DNA from: Saccoglossus kowalevskii
Lineage: Eukaryota > Hemichordata > Enteropneusta > Harrimaniidae
Direction of reading: 5' to 3'
NCBI RefSeq assembly: GCF_000003605.2
Contig: NW_003109100.1
Coordinates: 142,186-206,185 of the forward strand
Length of the DNA: 64,000 nucleotides
Each line of letters begins with the position of its first letter. Positions within the stretch are counted from its first letter, which is position 1. Shown here piece after piece: positions 37,121-50,369 of the stretch. The translations under genes were made by a program, and so were the position numbers. A model generated the notes under the pieces. The model did no database searches. It saw only the letters and a program-made list of their open reading frames with translations, and was not told the DNA's origin.

Positions 37121-40100
37121 CCAATCCGACACTTAATGCGAACATTTGTCAAGAAGGATATTTGTCGTCCATTCCTCAAGCGTGATACAGAGCAAGTTAT
37201 TAGTTGTTTTTATCTATGCAAACAGTCCCAAATGCCATGTAGACCCCCGGCAAAAATCAAACCTCTGCTACCCATTAATGTACGGGAAAATAAGGAAATG
37301 AAACATTTATTACGATGTCCTACTGACAGTCTTATTCGAAGTTGATATACTGCTGATTTCTATGAACACGTAATACCAGCATGTAAGATTTCTATTTGTA
37401 AAATGTCTTGTATCACAACAGGGACGCCGTGAAATATCACATTTTAGGTCAACAAATTATACGTAATACTCGGTCATAATGAAGAACGCAGTTGTTCTCA
37501 ATATAAATATGGTTTGCGGTGAATAGAAATGAAGAGAAAATTGCACTTCGGTTGAATGTAACTATTAACATACATTTTCATTTCACATTTTACCCTGGCA
37601 TAGGGTAAATTGTCTCGTCGGTTCACAAATCAACTACGTTGAAAGTCGTAATGCTCACAGACATATTCGAGTCATTATACCCACTCGGTCACATTCGTTC
37701 GCGCTTGCTTGATCTTCCACGAACAAATAAATACTGCCCATTTCTCAAATTCTCGACATTTGCGGGTCATGTATTAGACATTGAATAACACGTTAAAGTT
37801 CAATGAAACTGTAATTACTTCTCCATCCAACTGTGTTCGATTAATCTCGCTGTTGACAGAGTGTTACTGGTTAACATTTTGTTTATTTTGCGTTTGTTTT
37901 TTCACCTAAAGTTCAAAATGACATGTCGCATCTAATTATTATACGCATGTTGCAATAAGTGTCACTGACATTCATGTTTTTATTATAATATATTCCACTC
38001 AAAGAATATTGGGTATGTATTGTTTTTGCAGGGTATATCAAAATGTGCATACTGAGCTTCTCTGTATTGATTGTCACTTTAAATTATCGTGACATGATTA
38101 GAATTAAACTCAAAACAATTTCACCATATGCAAATGGATCATCGTTGAAAATGATAATAGTTGTTCAATGACCTTTCAATCACTTTTGCTCTTTGACAGC
38201 AAGTCAAAGAAACATTGCACCTCGATAAGAATTTCTCACCAAGAAATTAAGGAATTAAGGTATATATCAAAAGTCACTTTGGGATTTTTTTGTTAAATAG
38301 TCTGCATTTTAAAATTCCAGCTATTTTTCTAGTATACCAGGTCTTACTGGTGTTTTATGACACTACATTATTCACGCCACAGTACTCGAAAACTAATCAC
38401 ATACTGTGGTGTTCCAATTAACGAGGTTTACGTTACATTACATTATCGTTGATTTAATACCCAACTAGATAAGAATCGGGTTTGAAATGTACATATCGCA
38501 ATGGAGTCATGTGGCGGGTACCGCAGCGAAACAAGATGTGGTAACTGTTTAATTAATCCTTTTTTATGCATCGATTGAGGAAGGTGCCTCGCATTTGCTT
38601 ACTAGCAACCCAAACATTGACTTTTTTTCCTTACCACACTTTAATACTTTCAATACATTTTCATAAAACACGTACGACACGATTTCCCTAACGTGTGACC
38701 TTATTTGTTTGAATACGTTGTGTATGCTACAACATCATATGTCAATTTCATCGACTAATTAATTATATGTGATATATCCCTGGACGGAAAAAGGCGATGT
38801 ACTACTAACTGCAGTTACTGTACGTCATTAAATTGTCATTTCAGCAAGGGCAAGTTTAATGTAACTACGACATTAATCGGCGGGAAAACATTGACATGAT
38901 GACGACCTATTTGAGGTATTAAAAGAAATGACCAATTATACCTAAATTAGGTCATGGCTTTCCAGTTGTCATTCATTCGAAATCTAATAATAACGTTACT
39001 AGCTGTATTCGTTACACATGTATGGAGCATATCAACCAGACACAGCGGGGAATAACATCGCTCTGTTCAAGTGTTGTGTTCAAAGTTGAAATTATAATGT
39101 TTTGTGAAAACAGGCTGCCAACAAATGTATTTGCGTTGGCAATGCATGCACTATGCATAAATTATATTTTAATCTGGATTTAGTATTAAATATATATCCT
39201 GTGCTTTCAACAGAAAATGATGATGCAATGTTTTTATCGCATCACTGCCTTGTATTGTGATACAGTATATCACTTATACATAAAAAATAAATAATGACGT
39301 AATCGTTTTTGATGGTAAAATAAAAGGGGTGATCGGCATCATGTTAAAAGTCAGGAGTGAAATAGACGTTAGCTTTGCAAATAATGATCAAAATTGGCAA
39401 TTCATCCTCTTTAAATTCGTATACCGTATTATTCTATGACAATTTTAGAGCTTTACTATAAGTCAGAATAGAGGGCAGTTGACAATTTTCGTAATATTTT
39501 GAATTATTAATAGAACACAAAAGTAGGAAATATTGCTAGCACGTACCCGTATATACGATTTCCTTTCATGTTTGAATTATTCAATATATCAAATTCATTA
39601 TTTAATGATTGACTGCTGACAATACTGTTAACATTATGTAAAATGTTCCTACACAATATTTGTTATATTCTAAAAGTCAAATTTATTCACCGGCTTTTTT
39701 AATACCGGTATATATTGTTTGTGGTAATGTAAAACAACTTCATGCCATAAAAATATCAGTCTGTACAGTATCTGAAGTATTAAAAAAAATAAGACGCATG
39801 AAAATATTTCTTGCAAATACATATCCAGTATAGTAAATCAACCAACAGCGACGAAGTTGAAATTTGATTAACTCTGTGTTTACGCTTGGCACAATATTGT
39901 CATATTCGGTTATGTCACGAAGACGATCGCAAAAATATAACATAAAGTACACGTCAAAACGGTAGCGCTAGCGTAATAGGTGGATTTCCGGTGATCTAAA
40001 TATTGATACTTAGAATAAAAGTACAGTGCATTGAAGACATAAAAGAAACATTGTACGACAGGGTGTTCGCAGTGGAGCAAAAATTCGTTTGAGGTGATCC

Positions 40101-42579
40101 ACTATTCTTTTACATAAAAAAATACATATTCAGATACAAAACGTAAAGCTTTTCATAACGCTTGTGTTTGCTTCTTCTACCCAAATTTTGTTTATTATCG
40201 CTTTGAAACAAACCAATCGCCGTTAAAAGTATTATTATGACGCGATAGGCTTGTTTTATGGGAATTTGTATGGGAATAATGTCCATTGACCAATAATGAA
40301 ACTTATTAAATTACGTTGGTGTTATTTGCGTTGTTAGGTGGGAGTTCCCTTTAAAACTGCTGACCAGATCTTCTCGACTCTTACTGTATAAGTTTAGTTT
40401 ATTTTGTTGCTCATAAATTAACATCACAAAAAAACATTATAGGTCGAACGCCCGTGAACGATATGACCATTACAGACTATGAACTATGAAATCTAGTTGG
40501 AAATAATAACGATGTCACGTTTTTAACATATACTTGTTGTATTGTTATGAATACAAAAAAGACATGTATGGCAATTTGGATATATCCAGATACCAATATG
40601 GACCGAACTTATGTTTTCAGCTTGCTGGCATACATCACGTAATTTCAAAACAATAACCTTACGTTTCATTTCATTTCATTTCAAAATGTAAAAATATAGA
40701 AATTAATTTGAATATCATCATAAAAATGTATATATATATATATTTCGTCTTTATATTGCGTGATAACACAGAACAATACGCAACTCACGCTTTAAACTCT
40801 TACAGAACGCCGGGGAAAACAATGGCTGCGATAGATTGTCATCCGTGTGGTTTACATTCACGTGGGTGTCTCATCTGAAGTAAAATTAATGAGGATAGCA
40901 AACGAGAAAAGCATTGACAAATTGAAACAGACACTCTCTATCAGTAATCGTCATTATAAAATTGCACACGATTCTGCATAGGTGTTACGTACGCGCAGAT
41001 GTGCGAAAATAATGACCTTTCGCTGTTTAAATTCATTTCACACGTTCGTATAGTGTTGTTTTGTCCACGTAACAGAAACACTTTAATATTGTATACAGCA
41101 GAGATTAGTTAGATGAACCGACACGAGCAGCATTGGCAATGGGATGTGTATCTCACTGACTAATAGAAGTATAACGGAACATATATCTAGGGTTAGTTAC
41201 CATACCATGATGTATCTTAGTTAGTATATTACAATCTTCTGTACCAATGAATATATCGTTCATGTAGTCCAGTAACGTAACACAAAAATCGTTGCACACC
41301 GGATTAAGACCACCAAATTTGTCAGACATAATATATGGGTTAAGTTAGTGATTTTAACTGATGTGCGCAATGTGGGTGTCTCGGGTTAAGGTCATATATA
41401 TTATACTATTTGGAAAATAATCTGTCTTCAGTCATATTGTATTTGATATAAAGTAAAACTTGAGTAAAACAGTTATAATTCTATTTACAATATGCAATTA
41501 TGAGACATCACAATTGTCTGCCTTGGATGTCTGAATAACGTGCATAACACAAATCGTTTAGTGTAGTATTACCATACGTCCTATCTCCAACCACTAATTA
41601 TTTGAAGCAGTACGTATGGGCACTTTTGATTGACTGAGCTGATCACACGTCTCTGTAAACACTTGCCAAAAACAACTTCAATTGTCATTTCGGTTATAGC
41701 AAACTGTATATAAAGGAATAATAAAGTTAATTATAGATCACAATACCGTATGTTGTATTGTTCAAATTATACATTTGTAGTGAAGCTATCATTAAAAATG
41801 TAAAACACAAAACAAGAAAAGTGGTATATTTTGTAATTATTTTTAAAATGACGTTTTTGGGTCAGTTAATTCCAGGTAATACGGTTTATTTTGTTGTTTA
41901 TTGCAGTATCGTTCACTACTGGATTGGAACGTGGTATAAATATGTAGGCACTCTTGGTAAAACATATAAAATATCGATATTATATGAATATATGTGTTTT
42001 ATAATAGGCATTTCAGTTTAAATGTACAATTCTGTGTTAACACTTCACTAAAATGCAATTGAAAGCAGTCTTAAAAAAAGTCACAAAGAACATTGTTAAC
42101 AATCAATGAGGTATGAAAATTTGTAAACGAATCTGTCGTTGCTATCACCCTTGCGGAATGATTAACAAACTATTTCTCCCTGCCCACCACTACCCTTAAA
42201 AATATGATAGGGATGAGTCATCAGTTCTAAGAAGCCAAAATGAAAAAAAAAACTATACTTCTTCTACAAATGTAAGGCAAAGATCTTTGTTGTGTTTTTG
42301 GTGTATCTCAAAGTTCATACCAGGCGCTTTTTACTCCCTAGTAAAATTATTTGTCGCAATTAAATTGCATCTATTTTATGATGCCACATTGTTCATAGTG
42401 TTAAGCATGAACAATTCATTAATATTAGCAAATACATGTAAATCGTCATTCTGAACTCCCATTAACAAATCATTTTTTGTGAGCATTGATCTCAAAATCT
42501 TCCCAAAAACTCTTCCCAGAAAAAGTTAAAAAGCAAACAAATGAAAGATACACTATATTTATTATCAAATCCTAATTGC
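37121..42579. other. Gene-free AT-rich stretch
   Basis: No recognisable gene, RNA or mobile element. Short TA repeats occur at 40731-40742. Open frames are short, and the 87-codon frame at 41758-42021 begins with TTG. Confidence 0.5.
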
Positions 42580-44860
42580 ACAGTGATCTAACGGAAGATT
42601 TCAATTTTACGTCAAATAACAGATCGGGTGAAACCTCCAAAAATTGGAGTAGATCAGTGAGAATTATTGAAGATATTTTTGATCAATTTTAACGGACATT
42701 TTGAGAATCAGGAATGACTAAAAATGCATGACAAAAAAGACGCCCACGTTTCAACAAAATAGACTAGACTACCTCATAATATCGGATAGTTTACAAAATA
42801 ATACACAAAAAGTTGAGTTTATACCAGGGTTAAACTAAGATCACTCAGATGTTTGGCTGCATTAAGAAAACTCACAAAAACACGGTCCAGCTTATTGGAG
42901 ACTTAATGCCACACTGACAAACAATAAGGGGTAAACGAATTAATAAAAGATAAAATTGGGAGGAGGAAATTCAAAAAATTAAAGATAAAAAAATGTTTGG
43001 AACTTCAGTATATATTAAGATAAGACAATTTAAAATAACCTACAGTAAAGAAAAATAAGAAAACGTAAAAAAAAAGATTGAAAATAGGAGAACAAATTAA
43101 TGGGGGCCAACAAGAGTGTGATGAGAACCCAACTGATAATATTTACTCCAAAATAGAAGAAATCAAGAGAAAAGTAGAATGAGCATCACAACTATGAGAC
43201 GAGGGGCTGTCATAAGATCTAGGGAGTTAGAGAAGTCGGACAAAAAGAAATCTTGTATAAAACAATTGACGAATGTAAAGACAAGTCCCGGAAACGATGG
43301 ATTAACGGCCGCCTTTTATGAGGCATATTGGCCCGTGGTTAGGAAATTAGTTATGGATGCTCTGCATTTTGCATTTGATCAGGGAGAGTTGTCTTCTCCA
43401 CAAAGAAAAAGTACTATTACATTAATTGAGATGCCAGGGTGGGATACAAGACTGTAAAAGAACTGGCGGTCAATTTCACTGATGAAAGTAAATGTGATGT
43501 TGGCATCTAAATGTCTATAAACGCATGGAAAGAGTCCTGCGAGAGATGATTGGGGAAACGCAAACAGTTTTTGTAAAAGGTCGAAATATATGACTAAGAC
43601 TGAATGACGAGGATCAGTCTAATAGTGCAGCAATGTTGTTTGTGATAGACTTCGAAAAGGCATTTGACACTTTTAGTTGGAAGTATCTTTTTATGGTTTT
43701 AGAATAAGTCCAGTTCGTTTTATGAATAACCGGGGACAGTATTGGGTATTTTGAGGTGACAATGGGAGTAAGACGGGACGATCCCCTGTCCTCAATGCTT
43801 TTTGTTCTGATGCATAAGATTCAGTAGCTATTAGATCAAACAATGAAATAGAAGGGGTCAGTGTTTTGGCAGACAAATAAAAGAAACCGCATTTGCAGAT
43901 AATTTGCTTTGCTTCATCTCAAATAGTAAATCTGCAAGGGAAATATTTAAAATGCCGGGGAGATTGAAAAATGTTCGGGATTGATGGTTAATAAGGATTA
44001 ACCTGATTCCGTTTGGCTATGTAAATTTAAATCTAAGCAGGAAAAACTGTTTGGGGTTAAATGGACCACGTTCCACATCAAAATGGTAGGAATTTACTGC
44101 TCGCATAACTGCCTCGAGATAGAAAAATAGATATTAACAAAGCTTATAGAGAATTTGAAACCTGAATTAAAATAATAGAAAATGGGAAATTGTCACTATT
44201 TGGCAAAGTCAAAATTATTTTAAACAACGGGGGATTGGGATGCCAGACCTTCATATCATAAAAAAACAGAGGCTATCATGGGTTTAAACAAATGTGAACC
44301 CAGGGGAGTTTCATCCATATAAGTTATTTATTACAAAACAGCTTGAGAGCATATGGGGGAACATCATCTTCAAATGTACTTAAAACGAAACTATTACCAA
44401 TTTCTGTACTGACTTCCTGTGGGAATGCTTTGAAATTTGGAAGAGTGAAACTAAATTGTACTACAAACACAAATCAGATTATCTGGAACAATGAAAATGT
44501 AAAAATAGGGAAGAAACTCATATTTTATAGAGATCTATCCGCAAAAAATAAAAACAGAGTTTCAGGTTTATTTGGTGACGAGGGCATTTTACGATGGGGG
44601 ACAATAGTACATGGAAACTTTCTAATTCTAAAATTCAAAAACTAAAATAGATTGGTCTCGTGGATGCCATTCCAGAAAAATTTAACCATAGAAACCAAGG
44701 TACATATGCTTATAAATATCAGGAATCCAAACATCAGTTGAATTGATTACAAAACAGTATAAAATGATCTGAGGGTTTGTACCCCCGGTGATCAGAAGAA
44801 AATAGTTTATATCATTACCTCTCCATAGACTACAAACTAACACTACATAATGCAAAGAAC
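42580..44860 (+). mobile_element. Decayed Tx1/L1-like LINE (ORF2 relic: endonuclease, reverse transcriptase, C-terminus)
   Basis: The pieces stay collinear but are broken by stops and frameshifts. Endonuclease end: RLDYLIISDSLQ (42761-42796), then GPAYWRLNATLT (42884-42919). Linker: IKIRQFKITYSKEK (about 43014-43058). Reverse transcriptase: GAVIRSR, then SPGNDGLTAAFYEAYW (about 43284-43331), the motif A region FVIDFEKAFDTFSWKYL (43639-43689), and a RRDDPLSSMLFVL block (about 43770). The catalytic box reads FADN at 43892-43903 instead of FADD. C-terminus: GGLGMPDLHIIKKQRLSW (about 44228-44281), then WNNENVKIGKKLIFYR and DEGILRWGTI (44343-44645). The order is that of L1-superfamily ORF2, closest to Tx1-type elements as I know them. 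At about 2.3 kb it lacks ORF1 and the 5' part of ORF2, and it has internal deletions. It is inactive. Confidence 0.88.
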
Positions 44861-47800
44861 AAATCGAGCTGTAGTTCTAACTATATTATTATATACTGCA
44901 TTTACATAAAATAAACAAAGACATTGTATAAATAAATTAAGAAAACACGAACGGAACATCTATTGTTAATACACGTACCTATCGATTATAATGCATCAGC
45001 CAACAAAGAACTACTACTTAAACTAGTTAATATATATCAACATACCAACCCACGTTTAATTACACACAATAGCCGTTATTGCGATAGAAAAGCATTCGTG
45101 TATTTTAGGTATGAAATCAACACATGTGTAATTACAAAAGTGATTAACTTTTATGTTTACGTCAGACACAATATTGTGATATGCGGGTATGTCATACAGA
45201 GGAACACAAAAACAATTAACATGCTGTCAATGTCAAACCGACCTTCTAAAACGCGGATCGAAATATATGAAGATAATTATAATTATTAATTAACAAGCAG
45301 TATTAGCTTCTTCCAGCAATGTTAGTTTTTCTTGTGGAGAACAGAGAAAATATTGCAATATAATTTACGCCAAAAGCGTACATGTCATTACAAAATGAAC
45401 ATCTGCTGCGGCCACTGTGAATAGATATAATTAAATCTTTAAATATAAGAAACGGCATATTTATAACCAGTATATCTTCAAATTTTAATTATTACAGAAT
45501 ATAAACGGGGTTCTGGCTGATTAAAACGTGCGTATGGCTAGGAGTAATATAGAAGATAAATTATACCGAACCAAAACCTCGAGGCGACTCAGCAGGGTGA
45601 ATCCAGTGTAAGCTGTACTTTATTCTGAGACTACCTCAACTGTATGAACTTGAACGTTATATCACATTTACAAAACTGTACTTTGTAAGATAAGCAATTA
45701 ATTTAATAATACAATCATTTATTAATACAATAAATCATATGTGCATTCACATTATATCTACTTTGCTTGGCTTTATTTCTATATTAAACAGTTATATCAG
45801 GATTTGAAAATAGCGGGAATGATTAGACAGACCAAAATGAATAAAATTACACAGCAGCAGTGACTAGTCAATATCTACCAGGAAAGGTCAACAACGTAAA
45901 TATAATTACATATATTGTACCCGCACACAACCTAGATACAACCCATGCGTTAAATATATGTCCTTGTCTTCAAAGAGCATTTTCAATATATGTCTAAGAG
46001 ATATTGCATATATAGTTAACATGTGTCAACATGTGATTTGGGGATACGTAAGCTCAATTATATGACCACGGAATATTTGCTGTGTTTGTTCCCGCAGTTC
46101 AATTTCAAGATTGTATTTTCAATTCAGTCAATTGGTACGACACAGAAAAAGTCATTTGGACGAATAAATCTAGTGTGTTCATACTACAAGCTATCTATTA
46201 CAGTGCAATATAGAGAAATGTACAGAGAGTAGAATGTCAAACGATTCTGAATAGTGTTTATAGTTCATTCAAAAGGTGTAATATAATAAGTATATTGTAT
46301 CGAACTGTGTGAGTCTTTGTGTTCATGTGTGAGTATATGTATATCAGCACTCTGCTTCATACCGAGGTGTTGGGTGACGTCACGCTGTTGCCGTGTAAGA
46401 TTGTTCGAATCCAACAAAGAATGCATTAACTGTGTGTTTGTTTCTTTCGTTTTTTGTCTTTATTTCTGTATATGATTATTTATTCACAATTAAAGTCAAC
46501 TAGCGAACAAAATAAGCATCATTGGCATAAAACAGTAAAATAGTTAGAACAATCACCGATGCATCACGATTTTCAGCATTGATTTCAGTTCGTCGCCGTG
46601 ACGCCCGGATTCTGGATACACGTTATCAGACAGCCATCACATACATCATAATACAGCTTGCACACTTTTACCGCATAATACGTGAAACGATTTTTAAACA
46701 GCAGTTGTTAGTAGTCGCACTTATATTACGTACACATCGTTTTTGAGTAATCGTATAACACTGTCAATATATCAAAAATAAATTGATTTATATATTTATG
46801 AGACTCTAGGAAATCAATATGTACAAGCATAACGATCTCAGCTAATAGGATCGCTGTGATTGAAGTGATAAAAATACGATGTTACGTTTAATTTCAGTAA
46901 TTAATTATTGCAATATGTGCACTGTTCATTATGTTATTAAATTGTTGACGACTCGTACCGGATTAAGTCAGCTGTCATTATATTTTGATTAACAACATTA
47001 GACTTTTCAGTATTGTAAGTTTCTATATATTGTACCATTTACAAACGATATAACGAGAACGAGACGAGGAATATGTTTTCGTGCATGTAAAGACATAGTT
47101 TAATACACACTTAGTACCACTGTGTAATTAAATATGCTCTTTTCTGATGTATTCATAAACAAAATAACCGTACATATATTCTTTAATTATTTTATATTTA
47201 TTGATATTTGAAATTGAACAGCTATTATTATTATTCTACTTAAAGACCATAGTCGTTAGGCAGTGCATGGTCGAACTTTATATGAACAAACAACGGGTGT
47301 TACATGCGTTGTATATATCGTTACGTCGCGTGGAACCTACATCGAACACATATTGGGCTCCACGACTGTGCCGTGTTACAATCGATGTGGTTTTACTAAG
47401 AAATGTGTGGTATTCATTGACACGCTTATTGCATGTGTCGTTTTTTTCTGAAATATTCAAAACTAATGAGTTTGGTTTTTGGTATGTAAAAATGGAGGTT
47501 TATTCTATTGCGAATGTATACTCACTCATAATAGAAACCAACACGTTTTTCACATGAATAATTCTGATGGTTCAGTATTTATTCTTAAAGGGGTAGCGAC
47601 AAATAAAGTAGTTTCACGGCGATAACAACCAGTCTTATCCCAGTTCTGTAGCACGCATACATGTGTATAACGGTTATATCCACTGCACCGTTACTCACAT
47701 TCACTATGGTTCAATGCAACTTCAAGTTACAGGCATACGCTTATTTAACAAATCATTTTTATATCAGCTCAATAGACACGTAATGTTCGCGTAATGTGTG

Positions 47801-48587
47801 GCTATTCAATAAATCAAATCATGCTGACTTACAGTTTTAGAACTACATAAAGGTTAGCCAGTCTTGAACTTAATTTCTAGACGAATATGGGGTCATATTA
47901 AATCATGCATAAGTGCTTTTTGTTGGTTTGGTGGATTTGCATCTTGTTTTTATTTCCCAACTGTGCAAATCTTAGTATTGAACAAGCGTACCAAGATGAT
48001 TAATCCTTCGTAGAAACCTAATCTTAATCCTAATGCCAATCATTGACGGTTTTAACTAGATTAATTTCATGTGCACAACGAACCATATGATTATTCTAAA
48101 ATACAGTCACAAATGCCCATCTAGATTCAGCCAACAACTTACTATAATTAATTAATTAATTGTACAGCCTAATTTAACAATGAAATATAATCAACGAGAT
48201 AACGACATTAATTAATTATTGAGTATAATTACAGTTATATTTTATACATTTAGCATCATAAATAATGGTCGATATCCGCAATTGTTTACAATTAATTATA
48301 CAAAATTTTTTTTAGTTAATATTTTTTCAATTTCTGCATTTGAGGGACTGTGATTGCTACTGTATCATGTCAACGCCCATCCAACTTAGTTACAAAGAAT
48401 CACGAAATACATACTAAAAACCGCCAAACACATTTTGTAATGTGCAAGCTAATATTGTAAGACCATGTCCAAATTGTTAATGCGTGACTTATGATAAAAG
48501 AAAACACTTTCGATCGTTTGTGCGGATCTCCGTGAAATGTATCAAATATACGGTATTATTATACATCTGTCACCGTAACGCCATAAG
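44861..48587. other. Gene-free stretch right of the LINE
   Basis: AT-rich. Contains a CRE palindrome and a B-box-like GTTCGAATCC near 46400 without a matching A box. The 118-codon frame at 47201-47557 has no recognisable motif and begins TTG or similar. No gene recognised. Confidence 0.45.
46375..46382. promoter_or_regulatory. CRE palindrome TGACGTCA
   Basis: The fourth perfect CREB/ATF palindrome in the window, within GGGTGACGTCACGCTG. No gene nearby. Confidence 0.2.
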
Positions 48588-48958
48588 TTACAGCGTGCCG
48601 TAATTTTGCGGTATTTTCATTCTACCATATAAGGAAATGCGAAAACCAAATATGGAATGATTACGCGCGTAAGCGTCCTCTAATAATAAAAACAAACATG
48701 GCTGGCATCGGGGTTTGACCGGACTCCACACAAAGAAATTCGCTGATTCTGTTCTAAACTTTTTGGATTTCGGCATTCCCATGATGTATCCTTGGAAGGG
48801 AAAGACGCAGACAGTACGCCGTCGCATCGATCTCCGCTGCGCGTCGGTCGATACCTCAGCTGTACTGTCTTCGTGCATACTTTGAGGCAACCTCGTAATA
48901 ACCTCATAGTATACAACTTTAAATGCTGGATAACTAGCTCAATGTGTTCACTACGCAT
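48588..48958 (-). other. GC/CpG-richer island with two overlapping open frames and an NRF1-like site
   Basis: The minus strand holds two overlapping frames. One runs from ATG at 48958 (about 92 codons, MRSEHIELV...). The other runs from ATG at 48878 (about 96 codons, MHEDSTAEV...MGMPKSKKF...). TGCGCATGCGT, a near-perfect NRF1 site, lies at 48953-48963, just upstream. Base composition is clearly richer in CpG than the neighbours, so this could be a promoter with a first exon. I recognise neither protein, and only one frame at most can be real. Confidence 0.2.
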
Positions 48959-48964
48959 GCGCAC

Positions 48965-49984
48965 TGTGTACAGAAATAATGCTTTATCCGGTTGAATCCA
49001 AAATCACATGTTTGGTTATTAAACTAAACGCCCTATGCCACAAGCAGAATTGCTTTCATGCGAAGTAATTACACATTCTGTGTCACGGGGTACGTTCATA
49101 ATGCACCACGTGTCTTACCTGACAGGTAGACAAATATGTGTCTAACATGGTTCAATTTAGTTATTACACGTTTTTTTCAAACTTGGCTTGCAGGCATCAC
49201 GATAACAGCGCCGACTGTCGACTTGAACATTTGTAATCGACATGTACTGGATTTTCAACAAATTATGGTATTTGAGACGCCCTAATATTTTGCTTTTGAA
49301 AATATATATTAAGTAGTAATCCCAAACGTAAACCTTGCTAAAGGCAGGGTGTGTTATGAATAAGCCACTGTTGTTTGCTGTACTTCTGATGGACAGTAAG
49401 GAACACATCGACCATTCCTTTGCTAATTGCTGCTCCCTTCATCTCATCAATCTTATCTGTATTGCACATTACACAATATAGAAGTGATTCTATTACGTAG
49501 GAACAGCAGGACTATAGAAACGTGTGGCAAATCTTTGAACAGCAAAAGTCCACATGTGCCACATAACTACATACGTACATTACACAATGGTGTAATGCGT
49601 AATGAATGAAGATGTTTCTTTGAAACTTTTAAACTCATGTTTTTGTTTGCCTTTCTTGTGAAATTTTCATTCCCGACGATCATTATTCATTGCCATCAAT
49701 GCCTTAAAAACAGACCCTTGAAAGGAAGTTGTTATTTGACAAAAATCCGGAAAACAGTTTTGAAAAATTCGTATCTGGTTCGTATTTTCTATCATATCGA
49801 TTGACACAATTTAGATATAGTTGGTGGTTTTTTTTTTCAAGTTCACTTCATTCGGTATGATATAATAAAAAAACGAACATTTGCCTTTTTTGTAAATACA
49901 TACCACATTAGTCACGTGCATCCTAACCTAACTTGCATTTCCTATAAATGCAGGAAGGTATGCAGCAGAGACACATCGTAGATT
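48965..49984. other. Gene-free stretch
   Basis: AT-rich, with short motif-free frames only. Confidence 0.45.
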
Positions 49985-50319
49985 GAGTAGTGAAAATTGT
50001 TGTAGAGAGTAAAACGCAGGGAGTAAAGAGTAAGAAATAGACAGTGGGAAGAGAGAAGTAAATAGTGAGAAGTGATAAAAAATTAACAAGTGAAGAGTAA
50101 GTCGAAGTGGGATCAATCTGAAGAGAGAAATATGACATGAGTCAGAAGTGAGAAAGAGTAAGAAGAAATAAATTAAAGCGAAAAGGAAGAAAGTAAAAAC
50201 AACATAGGCAATCCCAAATCGTTTTACACGAGAAGTAAAGAGAAACGAGTAGTTAGAAATGAGAATAAGTGGGAACTGAATAGAGTAAAGAAAATGAGAA
50301 TGTAAAGTAAATGTAAAGG
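49985..50319 (+). repeat. Purine-biased low-complexity tract
   Basis: About 330 bp in which the plus strand is almost all A and G, built of variable GAGTAAGA, AGTGAGAA and AAGTAAA phrases. It runs straight into an assembly gap. The complementary Tyr/Phe/Leu/Ser-rich frames are composition artefacts. Confidence 0.8.
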
Positions 50320-50369
50320 NNNNNNNNNNNNNNNNNNNNNNNNNNNNNNNNNNNNNNNNNNNNNNNNNN
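50320..50369. other. Assembly gap (50 N)
   Basis: Exactly 50 N, a likely fixed-size placeholder. The real length of the purine tract is therefore unknown. Confidence 1.

Noticed and set aside
36453-37185. Several 167-230 codon frames across the second gap
   Set aside because: They are N artefacts. The peptide phrase QWRIQGGG at the edge is just the translated transposon end, not a protein.
46370-46410. GTTCGAATCC as a possible tRNA T arm
   Set aside because: No D arm or acceptor stem could be paired with it.
49923-50138. Two overlapping Leu/Ser/Phe-rich minus-strand frames resembling membrane proteins
   Set aside because: Composition artefact of the purine-biased tract.
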